This document shows, one piece after another, positions 53,419-62,598 of a DNA stretch of 64,000 nt. The DNA is from Xylanimonas allomyrinae (lineage in GTDB: Bacteria > Actinomycetota > Actinomycetes > Actinomycetales > Cellulomonadaceae), in assembly GCF_004135345.1 (NCBI RefSeq), contig NZ_CP035495.1, forward strand, positions 3,100,001 to 3,164,000, in the 5' to 3' direction. The position numbers and the translations under genes were made by a program. Under the pieces are notes generated by a model. The model had not been told where the DNA came from and did not search any database. It worked only from the letters and a program-made list of their open reading frames with translations. Numbering within the stretch: the first letter of the stretch is position 1; each line of letters starts with the position of its first letter.

Positions 53419-53874
53419 TGCGAGCACCCTTCCGTGCCTGACGACGTCGGCCCCGGCCACCCTACGGGGGAGCGGTGACACGATGCCCAGCCCACGCGGC
53501 GGCGTGCGTTGAGCGCACAGGCTCGCGTCCGGCCCTGCACCGATACCCGAGCATCCGGCCGACTCCGGTCAGCATCAAGGGCGCCTACGGCGTCGCTGCG
53601 CGATGAACTGCGCTCACCCTTGACCCTGACCTCCGTCAGCCTCTTGTGCTCCGCTATCGCCGCGGCGCCTCCGAGTGTCCCGACCTCCGACACCCCGGTA
53701 CCGTCGAAGAGGAAGCCAGGCCGCAGCGCCCGCGACTCACCTTCTTCACTCCTCTTTGCCAGCCAAACAGCCGCGAAAACGAACAACACGTTGCATAGCG
53801 TGACCAGGCGAACGCCCAGGTCAGATGCCAGATCGTCCAACCCCGCCAACCCCCTCCAAAGGGCGCGCCCGAAC
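53419..53874. other. Unassigned stretch between GNAT copy B and third att site
   Basis: The counterpart of 41850-42300 with scattered base changes and the same CAAGGGCG inverted repeat. Because the differences are spread out and no frame is protected, I see no gene here. Confidence 0.4.
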
Positions 53875-53888
53875 CTCACCGCTACCGC
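53875..53888 (+). other. Attachment site copy 3 (attR)
   Basis: CTCACCGCTACCGC, the first 14 bases of the tRNA-Ser core, ends copy B. The sequence beyond it differs from the other two junctions, which fits the right end of the composite island or a third element with a different integrase. Confidence 0.75.
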
Positions 53889-53944
53889 GCAACGAAAACG
53901 GCCCCTGACCTGCATTGATAGGTCGAGGGCCGTCGTCGTATCCG

Positions 53945-54440
53945 CTAGTCTGAGCGCGTTTTGAGCGCGAGCACGTCAGCGCGGGCACGATCCAGCGCGG
54001 TCGCAACGGCCTCTAGATCGTCGTCGAACAGGTCGGCGTACATGTCGAGCGTCATGGCCGCGGACTTGTGCGCGAGCATCCGTTGCACGGCCTTCACGTT
54101 CGCTCTGGCGCTCACCGCGAGGCCTGCTGCCGTGTGCCGCAGCCCGCGAGGGGTGATCGACGGAATGCCAGCCCGGATGACCGCGTGCTCGAACCACCCG
54201 CCCGAGCTCGTGCGTGTCCTGTGTCGGGACTGCCGCAGCGGCTCGCCCGACTCCACGGCGAAACCAGCGCGTCCGGTCCCTTGCCCTCGCACGCCTTCGC
54301 GAGCGGCAACGCCAGGAACGCCGGGTCGCCCAGCTCGTCACGCTCTCAGGCGAGCGGTACCGCCAGGTCGGCACCGCCGAGCACCTCGCCGCGTCCGACG
54401 CCTGCGCCGTGACCCGCAAGGCAACCTGCACTACCTGGCC
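53945..54440 (-). pseudogene. Integrase remnant 3 (tyrosine recombinase C-terminus)
   Basis: A 115-residue frame holds GIPSITPRGLRHTAAGLAVSARANVKAVQRMLAHKSAAMTLDMYADLFDDDLEAVATALD, the C-terminal catalytic region of a mycobacteriophage-like integrase (RxxH, H/K, Tyr). Pieces of the upstream part (CEGKGPDALVSPWS, SGEPLRQSR) lie in other frames up to about 54440, so it is frameshifted. It is unlike remnants 1 and 2. Confidence 0.8.
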
Positions 54441-55200
54441 TAGACCGCCCCGACCGCACCGGCCGTGACCCCGCCCGCGGGCCTGCTCACGTCGGCGGGA
54501 TCAACGACGACACGGCCGTCGTCGTCGACGACCTTGACGCGCTCGTCGTCATCGTCGTCGAACTCGAGGCCAACGAGGCCAGCGAGGCCAACGAGGCCAG
54601 CGAGTCCACCCCGTCCCACATCGTCCTCGACCCGGTGCCGCCGGCCGCCTGCTCACCCCAGCCCTGCCACTCCTCGAGCGCGTCGGACCCGCCCGCACCG
54701 AGCCGAGCGCGAGCGGCACGCTTCGTGTCTGGGGCGCCACCACGAAGCCCGACCGCACGCGCTACCGCTCGACCTGGAGGCATGCACACCCGCCTCACCA
54801 CCGAGCCCATAGCCGACCCTGTGCTCGCGTGGCTCGGCGACGCGCCGAAGCCGCCCACCCGGGGTCGACGAGGCACCTGGGCTCCCGAGCCCACCAACTC
54901 GCCAGCACGCTCAACGACGTCCGCCGCGTGCATGATCGCCGCGTGCGTGATCGCGGCGGCGAGCTTGCGCGCCCGCGCCGGTGTCATCGCAACCATGTCG
55001 GCGCACACGGCGTGTTGATGGGATGCCCGCCCGCAGTCCGCGTGCGCGACCCGGCCGCCCGAGCGGGAGCAGGGCTGGTGCCGCGACCGCCGTGGGGCCG
55101 CGCACGACTTCGCGCCGGATGCCAGACCATCTGGCCCTGGGCCCTCGCGCGCCTTCGTTTCTGGGCAGACCAGGCGCTTCAAGCCGGGTCCCCTGTGGGC
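54441..55200. other. Gene-free stretch beyond the island
   Basis: About 760 bases. I find no recognisable domain in any frame; overlapping frames are low-complexity. A 9-bp tandem repeat close to GAGGCCAAC/GAGGCCAGC occurs at about 54570-54606. It is probably decayed island or chromosomal sequence. Confidence 0.5.
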
Positions 55201-55233
55201 GACGGCGCCCGCTCGGCCGGGGCGGGCGCCGTC
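55201..55233 (-). terminator. Terminator of the alpha-galactoside operon
   Basis: GACGGCGCCCGC and GCGGGCGCCGTC form a perfect 12-bp stem with a 9-base loop, 22 bases beyond the last gene of the operon. Confidence 0.8.
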
Positions 55234-55254
55234 GAGGATCGTGGCGACGTACTG

Positions 55255-56130
55255 CTACTTGACGGCGCCGGAGGTGATGCCGGAGATGATCTTGCGCTGG
55301 GCGAAGACGAACACGATGAGCAGGGGAAGGCTCATGAGGATGACGTAGGCGAAGATCAGGTGCCAGTTGTTGAGATGGAGTCCCGCTGAGGCGACCTGGA
55401 AGAGGTTGAGCGGGAGGGTGTCGAGGCGTCCGCCGACGACGAAGAAGGCGTAGAAGACGTCGTTCCACACGTACAGGCAGATCAGGATCGTTGCTGTTGC
55501 CAGGACGGGGACGAGCAGCGGAAGGATGACGTGCCAGAACACGCGCAGCGGCTTGGCGCCGTCAACGCGGGCGGCTTCCTCGAGCTCGTGCGGAATCGTG
55601 CGGATGAAACCCGTGACGAAGAAGATCACGGTGGACATGTACATGCCCATGTAGACGCCGACCATGCCGACGCCCGTGCCCGCGAGGCCGATCTGCCGCA
55701 GAAGCAGCACGATCGTGACGACAGCGGGTGGCAGGACGATGCCGGAGATCGCCAGCGCGTACAGGGCCGACATGAGGCGGGACTTGCGCCTTGCGAGGAT
55801 CCATGCGGCGAGCGATCCGAGGACGAGCACGCCGAACACCGAGGGCAGCACGATCACGAGCGAACCGAGCAGGGCGGCGGGGACTCTGCCCTGGTCCCAC
55901 ACGGTGGCGAAGTTCTCCCAGAGGTGCCAGGTGGTCGGCAGAGACAGGTCCGGGCGTTGTGCCTCGGCCTGGGACTTGCCGGCGGTGACGACCATGATCC
56001 ACAGGGGCATTCCGATCAGCAGGATCACCGCTGCGACGGCGACGACCGGCTGGAGGTAGCGCCAGGCCCCCGTGCGGCCGCCGAGTGGGCGCCGCCCGGG
56101 CGTGGTGGGGATGAGTGCTTGCGCGGTCAC
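55255..56130 (-). CDS. Sugar ABC importer permease, MalG type
   Basis: A 291-residue permease with six hydrophobic segments and the EAA motif EEAARVDGAKPLRVFWHVILPLLVP that docks the ATPase. The GTG at 56130 has GGAGGAAG five bases upstream and overlaps the preceding permease stop. The operon has no ATPase gene, so a shared MsiK-type ATPase from elsewhere is likely. Substrate is inferred to be an alpha-galactoside from the neighbouring GH36 enzyme. Confidence 0.92.
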   Translation of the reverse strand: MTAQALIPTTPGRRPLGGRTGAWRYLQPVVAVAAVILLIGMPLWIMVVTAGKSQAEAQRPDLSLPTTWHLWENFATVWDQGRVPAALLGSLVIVLPSVFGVLVLGSLAAWILARRKSRLMSALYALAISGIVLPPAVVTIVLLLRQIGLAGTGVGMVGVYMGMYMSTVIFFVTGFIRTIPHELEEAARVDGAKPLRVFWHVILPLLVPVLATATILICLYVWNDVFYAFFVVGGRLDTLPLNLFQVASAGLHLNNWHLIFAYVILMSLPLLIVFVFAQRKIISGITSGAVK

Positions 56131-57032
56131 AGGACTTCCTCCCGCTTGCGAAGGGTGCGGATCACCGGGAATGCGAGAGCGATGACCACGATGAACAGGA
56201 CGAGGCTCATGGTCGTTGCCTGGGCGAACAGGCCCTGTCCGAACGTTCGGAAGATGAAGATGTTGAGCAGCTCGGTCGAGTTGGCGGGGCCGCCGCCGGT
56301 GGTGGCCTGGACGATGTCGAACCCGTTCATGGAGCCCAGCAGTGCGGTGGCTACGTTGAAGGTGACGGCAGGGGCGAGCAGCGGGAAGCGGATGTCCTTG
56401 AAGATGCGCCACGACGTTGCGCCGTCGAGACGTGCGGCCTCAAGCACGTCCTCGTTGATGGTCTTCAGGCCGGCGAGGTAGATCAGCATCGACAGGCCCA
56501 TCCACTTCCATGAGTGGACGAGGGCGACGACCACGATCGTCCACGTCGTCGAGCCGAGCCATGGAATCACGACCTCGCGACCGAGGAAGAAGCCGATCAG
56601 CTGGTTGACGCCCCCGTCAGGGCGCAGCATCGCCTGCCAGACGTAGCCAACGGCCAGAGCCGACATGATGACGGGGATGAAGAACATCACTCGCGCGAAC
56701 CGGTTGACCTTCGTGTCCTTCTCCAGCAGCAGCGCGAGAATCATCCCGAACAGGTTCTGGAACACGGCAACCAGAACGGCGAAGATCAGCGTGATGCGAA
56801 GCGAGTTGAGCAGTGTGCCGGACCGCAGGAGGTCAGCAAAGTTGCGAAAGCCGACGAAATTGATGTCCGCACGAAAGGCAGACCAGTCGGTCATCGCATA
56901 GACGAAGTTGAAGAGCGTCGGGAGGAAGTAAAAGACGGCCAGAACGGCGAATGCGGGGATGAGGAAGGAAACCGGATGGTTCTTCCGAGCCCGCGCCCGG
57001 TTCTTCGCCACCGCGACTGTGCCGGCAGACAT
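56127..57032 (-). CDS. Sugar ABC importer permease, MalF type
   Basis: A 301-residue permease with about six hydrophobic segments. The EAA loop reads LEAARLDGATSWRIFKDIRFPLLAP. The stop overlaps the MalG-type GTG by four bases. It lies 79 bases after the binding-protein gene, with a hairpin in that gap that would favour more binding protein than permease. Confidence 0.92.
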   Translation of the reverse strand: MSAGTVAVAKNRARARKNHPVSFLIPAFAVLAVFYFLPTLFNFVYAMTDWSAFRADINFVGFRNFADLLRSGTLLNSLRITLIFAVLVAVFQNLFGMILALLLEKDTKVNRFARVMFFIPVIMSALAVGYVWQAMLRPDGGVNQLIGFFLGREVVIPWLGSTTWTIVVVALVHSWKWMGLSMLIYLAGLKTINEDVLEAARLDGATSWRIFKDIRFPLLAPAVTFNVATALLGSMNGFDIVQATTGGGPANSTELLNIFIFRTFGQGLFAQATTMSLVLFIVVIALAFPVIRTLRKREEVL

Positions 57033-57061
57033 GGGCTTGGTTGCCTCTATTCAGTGAAGAC

Positions 57062-57102
57062 GGGGGCGCCCGCCTCGCGACCAACGAGTGTGGTGCGCCC
57101 CC
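57062..57102 (-). terminator. Hairpin between binding-protein and permease genes
   Basis: GGGGGCGC and GCGCCCCC pair across 25 bases within the 79-base gap. This position is like the malE-malF intergenic hairpin, where it lowers downstream expression or protects the upstream message. Confidence 0.6.
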
Positions 57103-57111
57103 GCCGAGGGA

Positions 57112-58431
57112 TCAGAAGCCGTCGGCGCCGAGCGCGCGGGCGAGCTGGACGAAGTGGTCCTGCGTGTTCTGCGCGGCCTGCTGAGGGGTGAGCGCGCCCT
57201 GGGCCATGTTGGACAGGAACAGGAACAGGTCGGGGTTGACGATGGCTTGGGCCTGCATGGAGCCGACGCTGTTGGCCACGGCGGCGGCCAGGTCGCGGGT
57301 GACCTGGGGCACCGAGTCCGGGGTCTCGACGGAGTTGAGGAGCGAGACTGTTGCCTGGTCCTGGATGAAGGTCTCGTAGCCCTCACCGAGCCAGAAGCTC
57401 AGGAACTGGCGGGAAGCAGCCTCACGGTCGGCATCGCCGGTGCGGAATGCGACGACGCCGTTGGTCTGGTCGGGCGAGACGGTCGCGACATTGCCGGACG
57501 GGGAGATGGGGAAGAACCCGACGGCGTCGTCAACCTCCTCGGCGGACGCCTGCGCCTGCATGGCGCCGAGGAGAGCATTGATCTGGAAGGCCATCGCAGC
57601 CTCGCCTGACAGGAGCGCTGCAGCCTGGTCCTCGAAGGTTGCCGAGGCGATGCTGGTGTTGAACAGGCCCTCGTCGATCATGGCCTTGTAGTTCTCGATC
57701 GCGGTCAGGAACGTCTCGTCGGTGAACGCCTCGTCGCCTGCGTTGATCCGATCCCACAGGCCGTCTGCGGCCGCATCGGCGAGCTGGACCTGGACGGCCC
57801 ACTGGGTCGCCCATCCGGTCGGTGACAGGAAGTCGAAGAACGCGGTCTGTCCGGCGGCGTTCAGGGTGCGAGCGGCCTCGACGAGCTCGTCCCAGTTCGC
57901 CGGGGTCTCGATGCCGTGCTCGGCGAAGACGGCCTTGTTGTAGAAGACGCCCTGGACGGTGGGGCTGGAGATCAGCGCCGCGTAGCGGGTGCCGTCGAGG
58001 ATTCCGGTCACGTCACGCACGGCCGGGTCCATGTCTGCCAGCCAGGGGGCGTCGTCGAGCGGCTGGAGGTTGGTGGGCGCGTTCAGGGCGGTGAGCATCG
58101 ATGCAGTGGGCTGCCAGAACGCAAGATCGGGCATGTCACCGGTAGCAACGCGAGTCTGGATGCCCTGCTCGTAGGGGTCTGGGACCGTGACCACATTGAC
58201 GGTCGCCCCGGTGGCTTCCTCGAACGCGTCGATGACCGCGACGGGGATGCCGGCCGACGCCTGCGCTGCCCAGAGTGTCAGTTGCGTGCCGGTGAGGTCT
58301 GCGGTCGCCTCCGGCCACGTCACGTCGCCGGCATCGTCGCTGCCGGCGGGCCCGGCGGTGGGGTCGCTGCAGGCGGCCAGTGTCATCGCGACGACGGTGG
58401 CCGCGGCGGCCATGGTCAGCTTCTTCTTCAT
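57112..58431 (-). CDS. Sugar ABC transporter substrate-binding lipoprotein
   Basis: A 439-residue lipoprotein. The signal MKKKLTMAAAATVVAMTLAAC ends in the lipobox LAAC, and a DPTAGPAGS linker follows. The mature part is a MalE-like extracellular solute-binding fold (family 1) with LTLWAAQASAGIPVAVIDAFEEATGATVNVV near its start. The binding site cannot be matched to a sugar by eye, but the GH36 gene ahead of it suggests melibiose or raffinose-type sugars. Confidence 0.92.
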   Translation of the reverse strand: MKKKLTMAAAATVVAMTLAACSDPTAGPAGSDDAGDVTWPEATADLTGTQLTLWAAQASAGIPVAVIDAFEEATGATVNVVTVPDPYEQGIQTRVATGDMPDLAFWQPTASMLTALNAPTNLQPLDDAPWLADMDPAVRDVTGILDGTRYAALISSPTVQGVFYNKAVFAEHGIETPANWDELVEAARTLNAAGQTAFFDFLSPTGWATQWAVQVQLADAAADGLWDRINAGDEAFTDETFLTAIENYKAMIDEGLFNTSIASATFEDQAAALLSGEAAMAFQINALLGAMQAQASAEEVDDAVGFFPISPSGNVATVSPDQTNGVVAFRTGDADREAASRQFLSFWLGEGYETFIQDQATVSLLNSVETPDSVPQVTRDLAAAVANSVGSMQAQAIVNPDLFLFLSNMAQGALTPQQAAQNTQDHFVQLARALGADGF

Positions 58432-58495
58432 TGAATGTGCTCCTTATCGGGTTCCCGCCGCCCGCGGGCGTCGGGGTGCGTGACATCGGCGTCGG

Positions 58496-60613
58496 TTACG
58501 CCACGTCGTCGTGGTGGACTCGGAAGAGGCGCGCGACCGGTTCGGTGCCGGGCGCGGTCAGGGTGAGCCGATCCTCGGCGAGCCGAGCGTCCAGTCCCGG
58601 TGGCAGCGAGGTCGGGTAGATGGTCTCGATCGTTCCTCTGCGCACGGGAACGGTGATCTCGCTCTGGGTTCCGCCAAGGAACCAGACGGCCAGCAGCGTC
58701 GCGGACGGGGTCTGTCGACCTGCGAGAACCCATGGGGAACCGCCCGAAGGTAGGCCGGCCGGCCAGACCGGCGTGGTGTCGTGGGCGCCGTCGTCAAGGG
58801 TCTTCGCCAGGGCGACACCCTCTTGCACGAGTCCGAGCTGCGCCTCGCTCATCTGGTCCAGGCGTCCGGACAGGTAGATGCGGCCCGCGAGTCCCGTGAC
58901 CATGGTGAAAACGATCTCTTCGCTCGTCATCGAGGGCTGCGGGTATGCCCAGTTGCCGGCCTGCTCGGGGAGCATCGCCACGAGCGCTCCAGCAGCGATC
59001 GCCGGGTATCGAAGGGGTTCCTGCTGGTCTGTCGTGGACTGCATCTCCAGGCGCGACAGCAGCCCGTAGTCCGCTCGTTGCGCACCCGACGCACAGTTCT
59101 CGATGACCAGGTTCGGGTGGCGCTCGAGCACTCCGTCGAGCCAGCGCAGGTACGCGCGTGTGTGCTCGAGCAGGCCGTCGCCGGGGCTGTCCGCGTCCAG
59201 ATCGGTGCCCAGGCCCGGCGTGACGTTGTAGTCGAGCTTGAAGAACCCGAGCCCGAAGTCTTCGACGAGCCGGTCGACTGTGGCGTCGAGATGGGCGCGT
59301 GCCGCCGGGTGCCGCATGTCCAGCAGGTATCGGTCGTGCTCGACGATGCGAACGCCGTGCCGCTGGAGGAATGCCTCGTCCGGGAGCCGCTGCGCCATCG
59401 GCGACCGCACGCCGATCACCTCGGGCTCAAGCCAGAGGCCAGGGATCATCCCGGCGGAGCGGATCGCGTTGATCGGCACCGTGAGGCCACCGCCGGGGAA
59501 CCGGGTCACCGACGGTTCCCACTCACCGATCGCGTCCCACCAGTCGCCCTCGTCCGCGTACCATCCCGCGTCGATGCAGAAGTAGTCGGCGCCCGCCCGG
59601 CTCGCTGCCTCGATCAGCGGCAGCAGCTTCTCGGTGGTGGGATCGCCCATGAGGGTGTTCATGTAGTCGTTGAAGACGACGACCTTCGCCGCTCGCTCGG
59701 GACGGCGAACCGCCCGACGATGACGGGTGAGCTCGGCGATCGCCTGCTGCCAGTCGCCGCTCGCCCATGCGATCGACACCGGAATCGTCGTGAACTCCTC
59801 CCCGGGCTCCAGTGCGCGCACCCAGGCGTGATCGGAGTCCGTGGATCCGAGAAGGCCCAGCACAAGGCGATCCATGTCGTCGGCGTCGAGCCGGACGCTC
59901 AGCTCCGCCCGCCACGGGCCAGGATGCTCGATCTGCCATGCCAGCGCCGCGTCTGGGCCGGCTACCAGACCGACGGGCGCACGCTCGCCGGACGACCACG
60001 TTCCGTGAGAGACGACAGCGCGCGCACCGCGAGCATCCTGGTGCTGATGGCTCGCAAGCCCCAGGTTCGGAAGACCGGCGGCGTCACCGTCGCCGCGCAA
60101 GGGCTGTTCGGCCCAGCGCCACTCGCCGAGCCACTCGTTCGTTCCCTCGATGCTCACGGCGTCTTCGATCACGCCGACCCCCACGGGGTCTGCCAGCGTG
60201 AGGGAGGACACGGCCTGCAGCCAGATGGTCGTCGACCCCGTGTTGCGCACGGTTGTCGTCGCCTGGATCGAAGAACCGTCCAGTCGCCCTCGAAGAACCG
60301 TGGCAGCCTCAAGGCCAGTGGTCTCGTCAACCTGGACGATGCGCCAGCACTGGACGCCGTCCGTGACGGTGACCTCGTGCTCGCGGTACCGCAGCCGTGC
60401 ACCGATCTCCGTTGCGGTGTTGCGCAGGTTCGCGGAGCGATGGCCATGTCCGAGCGCAAGGATTTCGACGAGCGGCTGGACCGGGTCGGCGCCTGCGCCC
60501 GCAACCGACAAGGACGCCATCACGGGGCTGTCTGACTGGGCCCGCACGCTCAGGCGGGTCAGGCCTGCGCCCCACTCCAGCGCCAGCAGGTCGGCGTTCG
60601 CTGCGATCGACAT
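58496..60613 (-). CDS. Alpha-galactosidase, GH36
   Basis: A 705-residue cytoplasmic enzyme without a signal peptide. The N-terminal beta-sandwich is followed by a TIM barrel with FNDYMNTLMGDPTTEKL, DYFCIDAGWY and GLWLEPEVI. The nucleophile Asp lies in FFKLDYN and the acid/base Asp in STTDQQEPLRYPAI. GENCASG-type sugar binding reads VIENCASGAQRADYG. It hydrolyses alpha-1,6-galactosides such as melibiose or raffinose after import. It is the first gene of the operon, 145 bases downstream of the regulator gene. Confidence 0.95.
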   Translation of the reverse strand: MSIAANADLLALEWGAGLTRLSVRAQSDSPVMASLSVAGAGADPVQPLVEILALGHGHRSANLRNTATEIGARLRYREHEVTVTDGVQCWRIVQVDETTGLEAATVLRGRLDGSSIQATTTVRNTGSTTIWLQAVSSLTLADPVGVGVIEDAVSIEGTNEWLGEWRWAEQPLRGDGDAAGLPNLGLASHQHQDARGARAVVSHGTWSSGERAPVGLVAGPDAALAWQIEHPGPWRAELSVRLDADDMDRLVLGLLGSTDSDHAWVRALEPGEEFTTIPVSIAWASGDWQQAIAELTRHRRAVRRPERAAKVVVFNDYMNTLMGDPTTEKLLPLIEAASRAGADYFCIDAGWYADEGDWWDAIGEWEPSVTRFPGGGLTVPINAIRSAGMIPGLWLEPEVIGVRSPMAQRLPDEAFLQRHGVRIVEHDRYLLDMRHPAARAHLDATVDRLVEDFGLGFFKLDYNVTPGLGTDLDADSPGDGLLEHTRAYLRWLDGVLERHPNLVIENCASGAQRADYGLLSRLEMQSTTDQQEPLRYPAIAAGALVAMLPEQAGNWAYPQPSMTSEEIVFTMVTGLAGRIYLSGRLDQMSEAQLGLVQEGVALAKTLDDGAHDTTPVWPAGLPSGGSPWVLAGRQTPSATLLAVWFLGGTQSEITVPVRRGTIETIYPTSLPPGLDARLAEDRLTLTAPGTEPVARLFRVHHDDVA

Positions 60614-60654
60614 CCTCGTCTTGCTCCCTCAGGTCTCCTGTGACGGTGGCTCCA

Positions 60655-60725
60655 TGAAAGCGTCTATCAAGCGAGAACGCAAAATCTTCGTTCGGCGTTG
60701 TGGCGTGAGATGAGCGACGCTTTCA
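60655..60725. promoter_or_regulatory. Paired LacI-type operators ahead of the alpha-galactosidase
   Basis: TGAAAGCGTC (60655-60664) and its perfect complement GACGCTTTCA (60716-60725) flank the promoter region of the GH36 gene. Each extends into an imperfect LacI-type palindrome (TGAAAGCG..TATCA and TGAGCGACGCTTTCA). Two operators about 50 bases apart would allow DNA looping by the LacI regulator. Confidence 0.6.
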
Positions 60726-60757
60726 CAGGCTGTCCCAGGTAGGCCGGGACGGAGCCG

Positions 60758-61759
60758 TCATCCGGGCGGTCGGCCGGTCGACTGGCGAACGACGAGCTCG
60801 GGCAGGATGCGGATCGATGGTGCCTGGACTCCGGACTCGAGCTGCCCCATCAGCATCGCCACGAGCTCCTTGCCGAGCCGCAAGAAGTCCTGGCGCACAG
60901 TCGTCAGCGGTGGAAGCCACAGCTGGCTCAGCGGATGATCGTCGAACCCGATCACGCTGACATCTCCCGGCACCGTTCGTCCATGATCGACCAGCCCCTT
61001 GATGACACCGATCGCGAGCTCGTCGTTCCCGGCCAGCACCGCCGTCACCGATGGATCGCTGGCGAAGCGCTCGCCCGCGGCATACCCCTCCATCGGGCTC
61101 CAGCCGCACCGAATCACCGGCGGAACCGGCGCACCCGCTTCGATGAGCGCGTTGCGCCACCCCGCCGTTCGTGGACTCTCCTGCCACGCCGACGGGATCG
61201 CGACGTGGTGCACGGTGCGATGTCCAAGATCGAGCAGGTACTTCGTGGCTTGCCCCGCAGCGGCGCGATCGTCCATCAGCACATGTGCCGTGTCCGTGCT
61301 GGACTCCCCGACCGCCGAGGCCGCCACCACGGGCAGCCAAGCGGGCACCTTCGCAAGCGTCGCCGTCCCGGCCGGGTCGAACTCCAGCACCACGGCACCC
61401 GCTAGCGGCTGTGCCAAGGCATGGTCGATGGCCTGCTCCACCACGCCTTCGGCCGTCGTCTCGACCACGGAGATCGCGACCAGGTGCCCTGCCTGCCGCG
61501 CGGCCTCTTCGATCCCCTGAATCGTCGTCGCGTACCCATACCGCGCAGTCTCACCAGCGAAGACGGCCACGATCGATCCGGACCGGTTGGCCAGCGTGCG
61601 CGCTGCTCCGTTCGGCCTGAACCCGAGTTCCTTGACCGCCTCCATCACCCGAGCCCTTCGCTCCGGGCTCACCTGGGCCGTCCGATTGAGGACACGGGAC
61701 ACCGTCGGCACCGACACCCCAGCAACCCTCGCCACGTCGGCAATGACTGGCGGCTTCAT
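60758..61759 (-). CDS. LacI-family repressor of the alpha-galactoside operon
   Basis: A LacI-type regulator of 333 residues from the ATG at 61759 (a GTG at 61777 is an alternative). The N-terminal helix-turn-helix PVIADVARVAGVSVPTVSRVLNRTAQVSPERRARVMEAVKELGFRPN is complete with the hinge helix AARTLANR. A periplasmic-binding-protein-like sensor domain follows, ending near VRQDFLRLGKELVAMLMGQLES. It lies upstream of the GH36 operon in the same direction and next to the paired operators. Confidence 0.93.
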   Translation of the reverse strand: MKPPVIADVARVAGVSVPTVSRVLNRTAQVSPERRARVMEAVKELGFRPNGAARTLANRSGSIVAVFAGETARYGYATTIQGIEEAARQAGHLVAISVVETTAEGVVEQAIDHALAQPLAGAVVLEFDPAGTATLAKVPAWLPVVAASAVGESSTDTAHVLMDDRAAAGQATKYLLDLGHRTVHHVAIPSAWQESPRTAGWRNALIEAGAPVPPVIRCGWSPMEGYAAGERFASDPSVTAVLAGNDELAIGVIKGLVDHGRTVPGDVSVIGFDDHPLSQLWLPPLTTVRQDFLRLGKELVAMLMGQLESGVQAPSIRILPELVVRQSTGRPPG

Positions 61760-61777
61760 GCGCGGGCCGGAAGACAC

Positions 61778-62268
61778 GGGGCAAGGCTATGCCCGCCGGC
61801 AGCACACGGGTCCCAACCCGCGCGCTGCCGCTCCCGCCGTGGCGCACCACGCGCCCACGACCGGTGACCGGGCAGCGGGGGTGGCGGCCGCCATGGCGAA
61901 GACGGAGAGCGGACGCTCACCGACGACGTCGTCCTGGCGGGCGAGGTGCGCCGGTCGGCGCTGGTCGAAGGCTGCCCCGAGCATGTGACGCTCGCGCACC
62001 GAGGGTCGATCTCGAGTCGGTCACCCGCGGCCTACGTCTCCGGTGCCAGGGGGAGACGCATCGGTGGCGCCCACCCGAAGAGGGAGCGGTGACCTCACGC
62101 CCAGTCGTCACGTCGAGGTGCCGCGGGTGTGCATCCGTGAGCCTGGCCCCGCGCAGACCGCCCGGTCCGGCCTGCTCCGGCCAGCACCAAGGGCGCGCGT
62201 AGCGTCGCTCGCGACGGCCCATGCTTCGGGCATTGCGGGGCGGAGCCCGGACGTGGGAGCATCCGGCG
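61778..62268. other. Intergenic region with a dispersed repeat
   Basis: About 490 bases without a convincing gene. Around 62181-62220 the sequence CCAGCACCAAGGGCGCGCG...GCGTCGCTCGCGA resembles the CAAGGGCG repeat in both island copies. No promoter is certain. Confidence 0.5.
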
Positions 62269-62463
62269 ATGGTGACCACCAAAGCCGCGAGGCCCGGATT
62301 CTGGCATGGGGTCGGTCGACCTTTCCGGGCGTTCGGTCGCGGCCTCCGCTGGGTGTGGAACGTTCTCGACTTCCTCGACGTGGTCGTCGCCGTGGGGCGC
62401 ATTCTCGTGTGGCCGCTTCGCGTTGCGGGGAGGGCGCTCGGCTGGCTCAGCGACGCGTTCTAG
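62269..62463 (+). CDS. Small hydrophobic protein of unknown function
   Basis: A 64-residue protein starting at the ATG at 62269, with GGGAG nine bases upstream. Trp- and Phe-rich amphipathic and hydrophobic segments (GFWHGVGRPFRAFGRGL, VWNVLDFLDVVVAVGRILVWPL) suggest membrane association. No family is recognised, but the composition is unlike random GC frames. Confidence 0.5.
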   Translation: MVTTKAARPGFWHGVGRPFRAFGRGLRWVWNVLDFLDVVVAVGRILVWPLRVAGRALGWLSDAF

Positions 62464-62598
62464 GCCCGGGGTCGTGAGGACGCGCACGAACCCACGGCAT
62501 CGCCCCCGCCCAGCGCCGCGTCCCCCGTCCACCGTCCCGCGCGCCACCCTCTCTGCCGTGCACTCGCGAGCCCCGCACGTCTCCCCGCGTCCGCCCCG

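Larger units (their letters stand above)
52346..53888. repeat. Duplicated island segment, copy B
   Basis: Second copy of the 40777-42319 segment at offset 11569, identical over the DUF1778 and GNAT genes as read and slightly diverged after about 53740. It ends in the third att copy. Confidence 0.93.

Noticed and set aside
40777-53888. Composite transposon bounded by the two 1.54-kb repeats
   Set aside because: The repeats carry no transposase or inverted ends and both finish at an att copy, so site-specific integration explains them better.
54487-55182. A 231-codon minus-strand gene after the island
   Set aside because: It is low-complexity with runs of Leu-Ala-Ser and Arg, and overlapping frames look equally random. 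No domain or ribosome site was found.
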